NCBI RefSeq assembly: GCF_014196615.1
Contig: NZ_JACIDY010000001.1
Span: forward strand, 62,001 to 126,000
Origin: Novosphingobium fluoreni
GTDB lineage: Bacteria; Pseudomonadota; Alphaproteobacteria; Sphingomonadales; Sphingomonadaceae
DNA length: 64,000 bases
Direction of reading: 5' to 3'
How positions within the stretch are numbered: the stretch's first letter is position 1; the number at the start of each line of letters is the position of its first letter. The notes below the pieces were generated by a model. The model was not told the DNA's origin and searched no databases. It saw nothing but the letters and a program-made list of their open reading frames with translations. Positions 45,239 through 55,186 of the stretch are shown here, in pieces. The translations under genes were made by a program, and so were the position numbers.

Positions 45239-45355
45239 TCAGCCCATCTTCGCGAGCGAGATCAAGAAGACCAGGATCACGAAGGCCGCCAGAAGGAGGC
45301 CAAGGACGTTGTTGCGGTTGCGCCGGATGCGCTTGGGATCAGTTTCGCGACTCAT
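45239..45355 (-). CDS. Small single-helix protein of the cytochrome oxidase operon
   Basis: A 38-residue frame: a basic head (MSRETDPKRIRRNRNN) and one membrane helix (VLGLLLAAFVILVFLISLA) ending KMG. It fills the space between ctaB (9 bp upstream) and ctaG (4 bp downstream) exactly. Small proteins of this build between ctaB and ctaG are common in alphaproteobacteria and are thought to aid oxidase assembly or regulation. No direct evidence of function. Confidence 0.8.
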   Translation of the reverse strand: MSRETDPKRIRRNRNNVLGLLLAAFVILVFLISLAKMG

Positions 45356-45364
45356 GGCAGTCCC

Positions 45365-46330
45365 TTACATCGGCAGAAAGCGATCCGCCACCAAAGCGCC
45401 AAACAACACAAAGAGATAAAGCACGGAATAGCCGAACAGCTGCTTTTCGGGCTTCATCGTATCGTCCGGCCCGGTCCGCTGACGCAGGCCAACTCGGACG
45501 GACAGCGCCAGGAACAGCAGCGACAGCACGACCGCGCTAATGCCATAGATCGCCCCTGCCCCACCGATCCACCACGGCAGCACGCTGAGCGGCAGCAGCA
45601 GGACCGCATAGATCAAGATCTGCGTGCGAGTTGCCTTTTCGCCGGCTACGACCGGCAGCATCGGGATGCCGACCTTAGCGTAATCCGACTTTACGAACAG
45701 CGCGAGCGCCCAGAAGTGCGGGGGCGTCCAGAAAAAGATGATCGCGAACAGCAGCACCGGCATCAAGCTGATGTGCCCTGTGGCCGCGACCCAGCCGATC
45801 AGCGGCGGGAAAGCCCCGGCACCGCCGCCGATCACAATATTCTGCGGCGTGCGAGGCTTGAGCCAGATGGTATAGACGACCGCGTAGTAGACGATCGAGA
45901 CGGCCAGGATCGCAGCGGCAAGCCAGCCGATCGCCAGACCCATCAGCAGAACAGATCCGGCGGAGATCGCAACGCCGAAGTCACGCGCATCGGTTCGATG
46001 CATACGGCCTTGCGGCAGGGGACGTGCGGCGGTGCGCTTCATCCCGGCGTCGATATCGGCTTCCCACCATTGGTTCAGCGCGGCAGCGCCGCCCGCGCCC
46101 ACCGCGATACACAGGATCGCGGTGAAGGCGAGGACCGGGTGGATCCGCTCGGGCGCGGCAAGCAAGCCACACAGGCCGGTGAAGATCACCAGGCTCATCA
46201 CGCGCGGCTTGGTAAGCGCGAAGAAATCACGCCAATCGGCCGGGGGAAGACTGCCGCTCGCCGTAAGCCGGGGGTCTGGAGACTCTCCTCCGGTTTGCGG
46301 GAGAGATCGGGGAAGGGCCTGTTTGGTCAT
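45365..46330 (-). CDS. ctaB: Protoheme IX farnesyltransferase (heme o synthase)
   Basis: 321 residues, UbiA-superfamily membrane enzyme. [20 protein letters not shown], the first Asp-rich site [20 protein letters not shown], and the second region [13 protein letters not shown] are all present, with about nine membrane helices. It farnesylates heme b for the oxidase encoded upstream. The first ~30 residues ([20 protein letters not shown]) look unlike the usual short N-terminus and overlap a hairpin-forming sequence (46283-46305); the true start may be downstream or the extension may come from an inserted repeat. Confidence 0.95.
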   Translation of the reverse strand: MTKQALPRSLPQTGGESPDPRLTASGSLPPADWRDFFALTKPRVMSLVIFTGLCGLLAAPERIHPVLAFTAILCIAVGAGGAAALNQWWEADIDAGMKRTAARPLPQGRMHRTDARDFGVAISAGSVLLMGLAIGWLAAAILAVSIVYYAVVYTIWLKPRTPQNIVIGGGAGAFPPLIGWVAATGHISLMPVLLFAIIFFWTPPHFWALALFVKSDYAKVGIPMLPVVAGEKATRTQILIYAVLLLPLSVLPWWIGGAGAIYGISAVVLSLLFLALSVRVGLRQRTGPDDTMKPEKQLFGYSVLYLFVLFGALVADRFLPM

Positions 46331-46457
46331 CAGCAGAACTTCAAACGAGTAGGGAGGGCGACATGCCCTCCCCTAGCCCCTCCCAAGCCAGTCCCGAAGT
46401 CGAGTGGCGGGGAGGGAGATTGGCGGAGCCCGGCCCCGTCGGGGCGGGCGCCGTCCA
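46331..46457. repeat. GC-rich palindromic intergenic segment between ctaD and ctaB
   Basis: 127 bp rich in CCCTCCC/GGGAGGG blocks. An inverted pair GGGAGGGC / GCCCTCCC lies at 46353-46373, and a second GGGGAGGG block is near 46410-46417 against CCCCTCCC near 46376-46383. It resembles the intergenic palindromic repeats common in sphingomonad genomes (memory); copies elsewhere in this window were not identified apart from the related hairpin inside the ctaB start. Confidence 0.5.
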
Positions 46458-48146
46458 TCAATGGTGGCCCGCGTCTTCGATGACAGGCAGCGTCTCGAAT
46501 TGGTGGAACGGCGGCGGGCTGGACAGCGTCCACTCCAGCGTCGTGGCACCTTCACCCCAGTAGTTACCTTCGGCGCGCTTACCGGCAGTGAAGGCATACA
46601 GGATGTTGATGAACCAGATCACGATGCTGACCGCCATGATCATGTAGCCCACCGTCGCGACCTGGTTCCAGTGCGTATAGGCTTCCGCATAGTCGGGGTA
46701 ACGACGCGGCATGCCCTGCAGACCCAGGAAGTGCATCGGGAAGAAAATCAGGTTCACGCCGATGAAGAAGATCCAGAAGTGGACGTGCGCCAGGAATTCC
46801 GAGTGCATCCGGCCGCTCATCTTCGGGAACCAATAGTAGAACCCGGCGAAGAGCGCGGTGACGGCACCCAGCGACAGCACGTAATGGAAGTGCGCCACGA
46901 CATAGTAGGTATCGTGCAGCACGTCATCCACGCCGCCGTTGGCCAGGACCACGCCGGTGACACCGCCCACGGTGAACAGGAAGATGAAGCCCAGCGACCA
47001 GACCATCGGCGACTTGAATTCAAGGCTGCCGCCCCACATCGTCGCGATCCACGAGAAGATCTTCACGCCGGTCGGCACGGCAATCACCATCGTCGCGGCG
47101 GTGAAGTACATCTTCGTGTTTACGCTAAGGCCGGTGGTGTACATGTGGTGGGCCCACACGATGAAGCCAACCACGCCGATCGCCACCATGGCGTAAGCCA
47201 TGCCGAGGTAACCGAAGACCGGCTTTTTCGAGAAGGTGGAGATGATCTGCGAGACCATGCCGAATGCCGGCAAGATCATGATGTAGACTTCCGGGTGACC
47301 GAAGAACCAGAACAAGTGCTGGTAAAGGACCGGATCGCCACCGCCCGCGGGATCGAAGAACGTGGTGCCGAAATTGCGATCGGTGATCAGCATGGTGATC
47401 GCGGCAGCCAGGACCGGCAGAGCCAGCAACAGCAGGAACGCGGTGACCAACACCGACCATACAAACAGCGGCATCTTGTGGATCGTCATGCCTGGAGCGC
47501 GCATGTTAAAGATCGTGGTGATCAGGTTGATGGCACCCATGATCGAACCGGCACCGGCAAGGTGCAGCGCGAAGATACCGAAATCGACGGCAGGGCCGGT
47601 CGAGCCGTAAGTCGAAAGCGGGGCATAGACCGTCCAGCCCGTACCCGCACCGTTACCCAGACCACCGGGCACGAACGCCGACATCATCAGCGAGCAGAAG
47701 CCGGCAAAGGTCAGCCAGAACGAGATATTGTTCATTCGCGGGAACGCCATATCGGGCGCGCCGATCATGAGCGGGATGAACCAGTTGCCAAAGCCACCGA
47801 TCGTGGCCGGCATGACCACGAAGAACACCATGATCAGGCCGTGGGCGGTGATCAGCACGTTCCACATGTGAAGCGTGGCGTTGAAATCGCTGGCATCGTC
47901 ACCGAAGAAAGACGCGACCGCACCCAGATACTGGATGCCCGGATGCATCAGTTCGGCACGCATGATACCCGAAACCGCACCACCGATGACGCCCGCGAAG
48001 ATCGCGAAGATAAGGTACATCGTGCCGATGTCCTTATGGTTGGTCGACATGAACCACCGGGCGAAGAAGCCCGGCTTATGGTCATGATCGGCGTGACCGT
48101 GATGGTCATCGACGTGACCCTGGAAGTGATCTGCGGTGGTGGCCAT
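46458..48146 (-). CDS. ctaD: Cytochrome c oxidase subunit I
   Basis: 562 residues, twelve membrane helices, the catalytic heme a/heme a3-Cu(B) subunit. Seen: [34 protein letters not shown] (heme a ligand His), [20 protein letters not shown] (Cu(B) His and cross-linked Tyr), [14 protein letters not shown], and [18 protein letters not shown] (heme a3 and a ligands). The HPEVY motif and the aa3-type layout mark it as an A-family oxidase. It lies 27 bp behind ctaC. Confidence 0.98.
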   Translation of the reverse strand: MATTADHFQGHVDDHHGHADHDHKPGFFARWFMSTNHKDIGTMYLIFAIFAGVIGGAVSGIMRAELMHPGIQYLGAVASFFGDDASDFNATLHMWNVLITAHGLIMVFFVVMPATIGGFGNWFIPLMIGAPDMAFPRMNNISFWLTFAGFCSLMMSAFVPGGLGNGAGTGWTVYAPLSTYGSTGPAVDFGIFALHLAGAGSIMGAINLITTIFNMRAPGMTIHKMPLFVWSVLVTAFLLLLALPVLAAAITMLITDRNFGTTFFDPAGGGDPVLYQHLFWFFGHPEVYIMILPAFGMVSQIISTFSKKPVFGYLGMAYAMVAIGVVGFIVWAHHMYTTGLSVNTKMYFTAATMVIAVPTGVKIFSWIATMWGGSLEFKSPMVWSLGFIFLFTVGGVTGVVLANGGVDDVLHDTYYVVAHFHYVLSLGAVTALFAGFYYWFPKMSGRMHSEFLAHVHFWIFFIGVNLIFFPMHFLGLQGMPRRYPDYAEAYTHWNQVATVGYMIMAVSIVIWFINILYAFTAGKRAEGNYWGEGATTLEWTLSSPPPFHQFETLPVIEDAGHH

Positions 48147-48173
48147 TTCTTCGGACCTTCGTACTGAATTTCG

Positions 48174-49343
48174 TTACGCGGCGGGCGACGAGGTCGTCTC
48201 GACGGCCGGAACCGCCTCGCTCGCATTGTCGGCAGGGACGGCCGTCTCGCCAGCACCGGCGGCCGGAGCCTGGGCGGTAGCGTCGATCAGCTTCTTCTGG
48301 CCATCGATCAGGCCGCCGGGATGACCCAGCACCCAGGCGTTATACTGCGCGCGAGGCAAAGCCTCCACGGCGATCGGCATGTAGCCATGCTTTACACCGC
48401 ACAGTTCCGAACACTGACCGTAATAGACGCCTGGCTTCTCAATGAAGAGCACCTTCTCATTGATACGGCCCGGAACGGCGTCCAGCTTGAACCAGAGCGA
48501 GGGCACGGCGAACGAGTGGATCACGTCGGCCGCAGTGATCTGCAGTCGGATCGGCTCACCGGCGGGAACGACCAGGCGATTGTCCACTTCCATGTGGCTC
48601 GGGCCGTCCCACGGCTTGGAGCCCACTTCGCGCACGCCGGCGTTGATCACCGGCTGGCCCGGCAGGTTCAGCATGTACGAGTTGACTTCGAAGTCACCGT
48701 TGTCCGGATAACCGTAGGACCAGAACCACTGGTTGCCGGTGATCTTGATCGTCAGCGCCGATTTAGGGGCCGGCTTGTACTGCTTGGCGATCAGGTCGAT
48801 CGAGGGGACCGCGATGCAGACCAGGATCAGCACCGGAACCAGCGTCCATGCCACTTCCAGGAGGGTGTTGTGGCTGGTGCGCGAGGCGACAGGGTTGGCC
48901 CGGCGGTTGTAGCGAACGGCAACCCAGACGAGCAAAGCCAGCACGAATACCGTGATCGCCGCGATCAGCGGGATCAGCACGATGTCGTGAATCCAGCGGC
49001 CGTACTCACCGAACGGCGAGAACTGCTTCTGCAGGCCGATACCGCCATCCACAGGCATGCCGATGCCGGGGGTCGGCTTCATCGGGGTGTAACCCGGTGC
49101 GGCGGCGTCTGCCGTGGGCCCGCTGGTGTTCAACGGATTACCAGCAGCCTCGACGGCGCCCGCACCCTTGTCCGCCGCGACGGGGGCTTGCGCACCCGGA
49201 GCACCGGCAGCTGGCGTCGAATAGGCTGGCATCGGCGAAGCGGCCGCTGCGAACGCCACCTGCGGCAGCGCTACGAGCGCCGCCGAAAGACCAAACGCCT
49301 TAAGTGCGCGACTTGCCGCACGAAGGTTGAGACCGGACTTCAT
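48174..49343 (-). CDS. ctaC: Cytochrome c oxidase subunit II
   Basis: 389 residues. Signal peptide, then an unusually long Ala/Pro/Gly-rich segment (~35-100) before two membrane helices (HDIVLIPLIAAITVFVLALL and LLEVAWTLVPVLILVCIAVP). The periplasmic CuA domain has NQWFWSYGYPDNGDFEVNSY, VIHSFAVPSLWFKLDAVPGR and GQCSELCGVKHGYMPIAVEA with the two Cys and the His/Met CuA ligands. A second Ala/Pro-rich tail ends the protein. First gene of the operon; no fused cytochrome c domain. Confidence 0.96.
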   Translation of the reverse strand: MKSGLNLRAASRALKAFGLSAALVALPQVAFAAAASPMPAYSTPAAGAPGAQAPVAADKGAGAVEAAGNPLNTSGPTADAAAPGYTPMKPTPGIGMPVDGGIGLQKQFSPFGEYGRWIHDIVLIPLIAAITVFVLALLVWVAVRYNRRANPVASRTSHNTLLEVAWTLVPVLILVCIAVPSIDLIAKQYKPAPKSALTIKITGNQWFWSYGYPDNGDFEVNSYMLNLPGQPVINAGVREVGSKPWDGPSHMEVDNRLVVPAGEPIRLQITAADVIHSFAVPSLWFKLDAVPGRINEKVLFIEKPGVYYGQCSELCGVKHGYMPIAVEALPRAQYNAWVLGHPGGLIDGQKKLIDATAQAPAAGAGETAVPADNASEAVPAVETTSSPAA

Positions 49344-49550
49344 TCGTCGTGCTTCCCCGATTCCCTGTGTCGGCGGCGCGGATCACAGCGGACCTGCGCA
49401 CACCAGATGCGGGGATAAATCGCCCCTTGAGCCGCGCCTATACGCGCGCTTGCCGCGCGTCTCAAGCGCCTCTAGGGGAATTTTTGACACCCGGGGAACC
49501 GCCGGAATGCCTTGGCCACGCCCGGCTTCATGACAAGGATCACATTGACG

Positions 49551-50135
49551 ATGCAGGATGACGCCGTTCTTGCCGAGTTCCGCGCGAGCAAGGCTCTGCT
49601 GGAAGGCCACTTCCTTCTCTCGTCCGGCCGGCACAGCGCCCATTACCTACAGTGCGCGCGCGTCCTGATGAATCCCGAGCGGGCGGCCCGCCTCGCCACG
49701 GCGCTGGCGGCCAAGCTGCCGCACGACCTGCGACGCCAGATCAACAAGGTGGTGGCGCCCGCGATGGGCGGCGTGATCATCGGCCACGAGATGGGCCGCG
49801 CTTTACAAGTCGACGCAATGTTCGTGGAGCGACCTGAAGGCACGTTCGAGCTGCGGCGCGGCTTCAGCCTGGAGCCGGGCGACAAGGTGCTGATGGTCGA
49901 AGACGTGGTGACCACCGGCAAGTCCTCTCAAGAGGCGATCGTCGCGATCGATGCGGCCGGCGGCGAGGTGATCGCTGCGGCGGCGCTGGTCGATCGATCG
50001 GCCGGAACGGCTGAGTTCGGCGTCCCTTTTACCGCTCTAGTCGCGCTGACGTTCCCGACATATGCTGCCGACGAGCTTCCGCCCGAATTGGCCGCACGGC
50101 CCGCGATCAAGCCGGGAAGCCGCGTTCAGCCCTAA
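49551..50135 (+). CDS. pyrE: Orotate phosphoribosyltransferase
   Basis: 194 residues: [40 protein letters not shown], and the PRPP loop [18 protein letters not shown]. It joins orotate to PRPP in pyrimidine synthesis. ATG 49551 matches the family start; in-frame starts at 49512 and 49530 would add 13 or 7 residues. Divergent from ctaC; the 207 bp between carry both promoters. Confidence 0.93.
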   Translation: MQDDAVLAEFRASKALLEGHFLLSSGRHSAHYLQCARVLMNPERAARLATALAAKLPHDLRRQINKVVAPAMGGVIIGHEMGRALQVDAMFVERPEGTFELRRGFSLEPGDKVLMVEDVVTTGKSSQEAIVAIDAAGGEVIAAAALVDRSAGTAEFGVPFTALVALTFPTYAADELPPELAARPAIKPGSRVQP

Positions 50136-50167
50136 GCGTCCCTCTTATCATAGAGCATGGAACCCGC

Positions 50168-50905
50168 GTGACAGCTCCAGCCAGCCCCTTGCGCCTCGGC
50201 GTCAATATCGATCACGTCGCCACTATCCGAAACGCGCGTGGTGGCGAGCATCCCGATCCGGTGCGCGCGGCGGAAATCGTGGCCCAGGCCGGCGGCAACG
50301 GCATTACCGTCCATTTGCGCGAGGATCGCCGCCACATCCGGGACGAGGATCTGGCGCGGGTTCTGGCCGCCACCGGCCTACCGCTCAACCTGGAAATGGC
50401 TGCGACGGACGAGATGGTGGACATCGCGCTCCGCCATCGTCCGCACGCCGCCTGCATCGTGCCCGAACGGCGCGAGGAGCGCACGACCGAGGGCGGCCTC
50501 GATGCCGCGGGCCAGCATAACCGGCTTGCCCCGCTCGTCTCTCGCCTGGCGGATGCCGGCATCCGCGTCAGCCTGTTCATCGCGCCCGAACCGCGCCAGA
50601 TCGAGGCGGCAATGGCGTTGCGCGCGCCAGTGGTGGAATTGCACACCGGCGAATATGCCCATGCCACGGGAGGCGATGTCGCCATCCAGCTAAAGCGCAT
50701 CGCCGAAATGGCCGCGCTCGCCGCGAAGAACGGGATCGAGCCGCACGCCGGGCATGGCCTGACGTATGACAACGTCCAGCCGATCGCCGCCATTCCCCAA
50801 CTCGCGGAGCTGAACATCGGGCACTACCTGATCGGCGAGGCGATCTTCTGCGGTCTGGAAGCCAGCGTGCGGAAGATGCGCGAGCTGATGGACGCGGTAC
50901 GGTGA
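50168..50905 (+). CDS. pdxJ: Pyridoxine 5'-phosphate synthase
   Basis: 245 residues, TIM barrel: [68 protein letters not shown] and [31 protein letters not shown]. It condenses 1-deoxyxylulose 5-phosphate with 3-amino-2-oxopropyl phosphate to make vitamin B6. GTG start at 50168. Its stop overlaps the acpS start by 4 bp, a common order. Confidence 0.97.
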   Translation: MTAPASPLRLGVNIDHVATIRNARGGEHPDPVRAAEIVAQAGGNGITVHLREDRRHIRDEDLARVLAATGLPLNLEMAATDEMVDIALRHRPHAACIVPERREERTTEGGLDAAGQHNRLAPLVSRLADAGIRVSLFIAPEPRQIEAAMALRAPVVELHTGEYAHATGGDVAIQLKRIAEMAALAAKNGIEPHAGHGLTYDNVQPIAAIPQLAELNIGHYLIGEAIFCGLEASVRKMRELMDAVR

Positions 50906-51303
50906 TCATCGGCCTGGGCTCCGACTTGTGCAATATCGAGCGCATCCAGTCCTCGCTGGACCGGTTCGGCGATCGTTTTTTGGAGCGTGTCTTCACCGAT
51001 GTAGAGCGGGCGAAAGCCGCGCGCCGGCCGCACACGATCGCGGGAACGCTGGCCAAGCGGTTCGCCGCGAAGGAGGCGTTCTCCAAGGCGGTGGGCACCG
51101 GCTTCAAGGCCGGAGTCTTCATGAAGGACATCGGCGTCGTCAATGCGCCCTCGGGCGCGCCAACGCTCGCCCTGACCGGCGGCGCAGCCGATCGCCTGCG
51201 ATCTCTTACCCCGCAAGGTCACGAGGTTGTGGTTCACCTGACGCTCACCGATGACCATCCATGGGCGCAGGCCTTCGTCATCCTCGAAGCGCGTCCCGTA
51301 TAG
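50902..51303 (+). CDS. acpS: Holo-[acyl-carrier-protein] synthase
   Basis: 133 residues: [20 protein letters not shown] with metal-binding Asp8, and [18 protein letters not shown] with Glu58, the AcpS signature. It transfers 4'-phosphopantetheine from CoA to acyl carrier protein. GTG start at 50902 overlapping pdxJ; lepB begins 12 bp after its stop. Confidence 0.96.
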   Translation: MIIGLGSDLCNIERIQSSLDRFGDRFLERVFTDVERAKAARRPHTIAGTLAKRFAAKEAFSKAVGTGFKAGVFMKDIGVVNAPSGAPTLALTGGAADRLRSLTPQGHEVVVHLTLTDDHPWAQAFVILEARPV

Positions 51304-51314
51304 GTCCTGTCCTG

Positions 51315-52262
51315 ATGAGCAAGATCAACGCCGAGGCCGCCTTGCCGGAAGACCTTGCCCCCGTGCCCCCTCGAGACGCGCCCCCGACAGAAGCACCCGC
51401 GACCGAGCGGATCGACTGGAAGCGCGAATTGCGCGGGCTGGTGCTGATGCTGCTGGCGGTGCTGGGCTTTCACAGCTTCATCGCCAAGCCGTTTTACATT
51501 CCCTCGATATCGATGATGCCCAACTTACTGGTGGGCGATCGGCTGGTCGTATCGAAATACCCCTATGGATGGGACTGGTCATCCATCAGCTTTCACCTGC
51601 TGCCGCGCAGCGACTGGCGGATCTTGGGTCGCACGCCGGAGTATGGCGACATCGTGATCGTCGTGCCGCGCAATCGCAAGGAGGACCTGATCAAGCGCGT
51701 GGTCGCGCTGCCAGGAGACCGGATCGCCGTCGTCAACGGCCAGATCATCCTCAATGGGAAGCCGGTGCCGCAACGGGTGGAGCCGCCAGTGCAGTTGCCC
51801 GTCGAAGACAAACTGATGTGCGATTCCGGTGGATACCAGCGCGCCTGCCTTGAGGATTTCGACGAATATCGCACGCGTCTGCCCAGCGGTCGCGAGGTGT
51901 ACGAGTTGCCCGCCTATCACGAAACATTGCCCAATGGTGCGAGTTACACGATCATCGATCACCTGAACCAGCGACTGGACCATTTCGCTGAGATCACGGT
52001 ACCGGAGGGGCACGTTTTTCTGATGGGCGACAACCGCGATCATTCCGCCGACAGCCGCATGCCGCTTTGGGGCAATGGCCTGGGCGGACCCGTTCCGCTT
52101 TCCGACATCGGCGGCCGGGCCGAGTTCATCACCTTCTCGCTTGACGGCAGCCAGAGCTGGAACCCGCTCAGCTGGTTCTCCGCGCTGCGCGGCCATCGCG
52201 CCGGAACATCGCTGCGACCACCACTGGAAGTTTCCCCCTCCAGCGCTGCGACCGCTTCGTGA
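51315..52262 (+). CDS. lepB: Signal peptidase I
   Basis: 315 residues. Pro-rich cytoplasmic head, one membrane helix (GLVLMLLAVLGFHSFIAKPF), catalytic Ser66 in IPSISMMPN, general-base Lys127 in DLIKRVVALPGDRIAVVNGQ, and the box VFLMGDNRDHSADSR. It removes signal peptides at the outer face of the inner membrane. Start ATG 51315 rather than the earlier 51261, which would overlap acpS by more than 40 bp. Its stop overlaps the next GTG (52259-52262). Confidence 0.95.
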   Translation: MSKINAEAALPEDLAPVPPRDAPPTEAPATERIDWKRELRGLVLMLLAVLGFHSFIAKPFYIPSISMMPNLLVGDRLVVSKYPYGWDWSSISFHLLPRSDWRILGRTPEYGDIVIVVPRNRKEDLIKRVVALPGDRIAVVNGQIILNGKPVPQRVEPPVQLPVEDKLMCDSGGYQRACLEDFDEYRTRLPSGREVYELPAYHETLPNGASYTIIDHLNQRLDHFAEITVPEGHVFLMGDNRDHSADSRMPLWGNGLGGPVPLSDIGGRAEFITFSLDGSQSWNPLSWFSALRGHRAGTSLRPPLEVSPSSAATAS

Positions 52263-53371
52263 GCGACCAGGAAAAGCGCCCCGATACCGAAACGGTGATC
52301 GAAGAAGGCCTGGCCGGTCCGACCGACATTTCCGATCCGCGCGTGCGTTCCGAAGTCCGGCGGGCGATGGTGTGGATGGGCGTCGCGCTGCTGTTCGGAT
52401 TGGCGATCTTCGTTTCGGGATCGCTACTGGTGATCTTCGGCGGGATCGTCTTTGCGGCGCTGATCGATGGCGGCGCGCGATTGCTCGGTCGGGTGCTTCC
52501 TATCGGTCGCGGCCTTCGTGTAGCGATCATCCTTGTCGCGGCGCTGGCATTCCTTTTGTGGATGATGCAATTCGCCGGCAGTCAGGTGGCACAGCAGGCG
52601 GCCCAGCTTCCCGCGACGATCGAGGGGCAATTCTACAAGGGCCTGGCTTGGCTGCGAGGTCATGGCATAAATGTCGATGGCGGCGATGTGCGCAAGCTGG
52701 CGCAGCAGGCGATGGGCGGTATCGGACAGGTCACGCGTGCCGTTGGCGGGCTGATCGGTGGCCTGACCACGCTGTTCCTGATCGTGGTGCTGGGCATCTA
52801 CTTCGCGATCGAGCCCGACATCTACCGCCGCGGCGTCGCCTGGATTCTCCCGGCGGATCGCCGCGACGAATTCGAGCGGACCGCGCAGGAGATGGGGCGT
52901 TCGTTGCGTCGTCTGCTGTTCGGTCGCCTGCTGGGCATGGGGGTGGAGGGCATCGCCACCTGGATCATGCTGGAACTGTACGGCGTGCCGATGGCGTTCC
53001 TGCTGGGCCTGATTACCGCACTACTCGCCGCGCTGCCCAATATAGGGGCCCCGATTTCTGGCGCGTTGATGATCATGGTCGGTTTCTCCGGCGGGACCGA
53101 CATGGGGATCTTCACCATCATCGTCTACGCCTTGGTGCAGACGATCGACGGCTACGTCATCGTGCCGATCATCGCGCGCAAGACAGTGGATCTGCCGCCC
53201 GCTCTGGTGCTGGCAGCACAGCTTGTCATGGGCGTTCTGTTCGGAATTCTGGGTCTGGCGCTAGCCGATCCGATGGTCGCGATGATCAAGGTGTGGCTCG
53301 AACGCACCGCGAAGCATAATCAGGAAGAACAGGAGAACGGCGCGGGGACGCCACAGCGCGCCACCGCCTGA
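52259..53371 (+). CDS. AI-2E/PerM-family transporter
   Basis: 370 residues with about eight membrane segments (VWMGVALLFGLAIFVSGSLL, IVFAALIDGGARLLGR, TTLFLIVVLGIYFAIEPDIY, LLGLITALLAALPNIGAPIS). The motif ALPNIGAPISGALMI and the C-terminal VIVPIIARKTVDLPPALVLA are typical. The family includes AI-2 exporters and Na+/H+ antiporters; substrate here cannot be told. GTG start coupled to lepB. Confidence 0.9.
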   Translation: MSDQEKRPDTETVIEEGLAGPTDISDPRVRSEVRRAMVWMGVALLFGLAIFVSGSLLVIFGGIVFAALIDGGARLLGRVLPIGRGLRVAIILVAALAFLLWMMQFAGSQVAQQAAQLPATIEGQFYKGLAWLRGHGINVDGGDVRKLAQQAMGGIGQVTRAVGGLIGGLTTLFLIVVLGIYFAIEPDIYRRGVAWILPADRRDEFERTAQEMGRSLRRLLFGRLLGMGVEGIATWIMLELYGVPMAFLLGLITALLAALPNIGAPISGALMIMVGFSGGTDMGIFTIIVYALVQTIDGYVIVPIIARKTVDLPPALVLAAQLVMGVLFGILGLALADPMVAMIKVWLERTAKHNQEEQENGAGTPQRATA

Positions 53372-53478
53372 GAGCGGTGCTGTCCCACGTCCCGCCGGAT
53401 CGCCTGCCCGGATTACCGGCCCGTACTACCCGCACTGCCCTTTCGCTGGGCGCGATGAGCCTCTAAGGCTCGGTCCCG

Positions 53479-54675
53479 ATGGCGCGCAAGTTCTTGTATA
53501 TCGTGGTCGGCCTCACCGTATTGGTGATGGCGGTTCTGTTCGGGTTACGTTTTTTTGCCGAGGACCTGACCGAGATCGCGTTCGTGCCGTCAGCGGCATT
53601 CACTGATCAGCCTCGCTTGGCCGACGCCAGCTATGAAAATCCCGACATGTGGCTGGCCCGCCCCGGCATGGCGAACGACCCCGCACGCTGGCTGCCATCC
53701 AACTACGCCGAATTGACGAGCGGCGCGCCGTCGGCGGAGACGAGTAGCCCCGCAAGCGAGGCGGCCACGGCGGCAGATCCCGTCACGGAAAAGAAGGTCG
53801 ATGCCGCCGTTTTCTTCGTGCATCCCACCGGTTTGGTCAGCCGGACCAGTTGGAACGCCTCGCTGGACGATGACGTCTCTCGCCAACGATCGCGCTTGTT
53901 CGTTCAAGGCATGGCCAGTACGTTCAACACCAGCCCAGACATCTGGGCTCCGCGCTATCGCCAGGCTGCGATCGGCGCCTTTCTGACCGATGCACCCCAG
54001 GCCACCCAGGCGCTCGACCTGGCTTATCGTGACGTGGCTCAGGCCTTCGACATGTTCGTGAAATCGATCCGCCCCGATCAGCCGATCGTACTGGCGGGCC
54101 ATAGCCAAGGGGCCTTTCACCTGCGCCGACTGATCCGGGACAAGATCGCCGGAACGCCGCTCGCCAAGCGGATCGCCGTTGCCTACGTGATCGGCTGGCC
54201 GGTATCGAATGACCGCGACCTGCCCTTGATGGGGATGCCCGCCTGCAAGGAGCCCACTTCGACCGGGTGTGTGGCTAGCTGGCTTACGTTCGCCGATCCG
54301 CCCGAAACCGAGATGCTGTTGCGCGCCTATGCCCGGCGCAAGGGATTGGACGGCCAGGAAGTGGGTGAGAACAGCTCATTCATCTGCGTCAACCCGATCG
54401 ACGGCCGGGAAGGTGGCAATGCGCCCGCCTCTGCAAACCTGGGCACGCTGGTTCCAGATCTGAGCAACGGCACCGGTGCGCTGACACGGGGGGTGGTACC
54501 CGCATCCTGTGGCGCGGACCACCTGTTGCACATCGGTCCGCCGCCGCCCTTGGATCTGGGGCCATACGTACTTCCCGGCAACAACTACCACTTGTTCGAT
54601 ATGACGCTGTTCTGGTCAAACTTGCGCGCGGATTTCGCCCGCCGCGTCGATGCGTTCGGCGCTGCGAGGCGCTGA
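53479..54675 (+). CDS. DUF3089-family alpha/beta-hydrolase
   Basis: 398 residues. N-terminal membrane anchor (FLYIVVGLTVLVMAVLFGLR), then a DUF3089 body: DAAVFFVHPTGLVSRTSWN, MASTFNTSPDIWAPRYRQAA, and the nucleophile elbow IVLAGHSQGAFHLRRLIRD (Ser in GHSQG). AYVIGWPVSNDR follows. It is predicted to be a periplasm-facing serine hydrolase; substrate unknown. It stands alone, 107 bp after the transporter gene, and converges on the response regulator. Confidence 0.88.
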   Translation: MARKFLYIVVGLTVLVMAVLFGLRFFAEDLTEIAFVPSAAFTDQPRLADASYENPDMWLARPGMANDPARWLPSNYAELTSGAPSAETSSPASEAATAADPVTEKKVDAAVFFVHPTGLVSRTSWNASLDDDVSRQRSRLFVQGMASTFNTSPDIWAPRYRQAAIGAFLTDAPQATQALDLAYRDVAQAFDMFVKSIRPDQPIVLAGHSQGAFHLRRLIRDKIAGTPLAKRIAVAYVIGWPVSNDRDLPLMGMPACKEPTSTGCVASWLTFADPPETEMLLRAYARRKGLDGQEVGENSSFICVNPIDGREGGNAPASANLGTLVPDLSNGTGALTRGVVPASCGADHLLHIGPPPPLDLGPYVLPGNNYHLFDMTLFWSNLRADFARRVDAFGAARR

Positions 54676-54682
54676 TCGGCTT

Positions 54683-55057
54683 TCAGTCCAGTAAAGCAGT
54701 GACCTCGGCCTGCAGGACGTCCAGATTATAGGGCTTGGGTAGGAAATGTCCTTCCAGTGGCATTTGCTGCGTGGTCGGCCAAGTATCGCCAGACGTGACC
54801 AGGATCTTCATATTGGGCCAGCGCTGGTGAACCAGGCGCGCCAGTTGCAGGCCGTTCATGCTACCGGGCATCCGGATGTCGGTGAACAAGACCTGCACTT
54901 CGCCGAGCATTTCCAGAATACGCACCGCGTGGTCGGCGTCGTTTGCTTCGATCACCTCGAAGCCGGCTTCTTCCAGGGCATCGGTGCCGACCGCACGGAT
55001 GATGGGCTCATCCTCGACGAGTAAAACCCTGGTTTTCAATCGCGAAGCCATGCTCAT
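54683..55057 (-). CDS. Single-domain response regulator
   Basis: 124 residues, receiver domain only: acidic pair Glu15/Asp16 (VLLVEDEPII), phospho-acceptor Asp60 (FTDIRMPGSMNGLQLA), the Thr/Ser in LVTSGD and the Lys in FLPKPYNL. There is no output domain, as in CheY-like or histidine-kinase-linked FixJ-partner receivers. No kinase gene is adjacent, so its partner is unknown. Confidence 0.93.
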   Translation of the reverse strand: MSMASRLKTRVLLVEDEPIIRAVGTDALEEAGFEVIEANDADHAVRILEMLGEVQVLFTDIRMPGSMNGLQLARLVHQRWPNMKILVTSGDTWPTTQQMPLEGHFLPKPYNLDVLQAEVTALLD

Positions 55058-55186
55058 CCCATCATATCACTTGTTATAGTGAACGTTGATAAGCGTGCCG
55101 CCGTTCCAGGTGAGAAATGTTTCTGCGAATTTTCCGCAGGTTAACAGTCCGTATACCCCCTGAAACGGCGATGATTCTGCAAATGC

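Noticed and set aside
46404..48167. A 587-codon open frame on the plus strand
   Set aside because: It is antisense to ctaD, whose helices and metal ligands are unmistakable. The product is a His/Arg/Asp-rich sequence with no fold.
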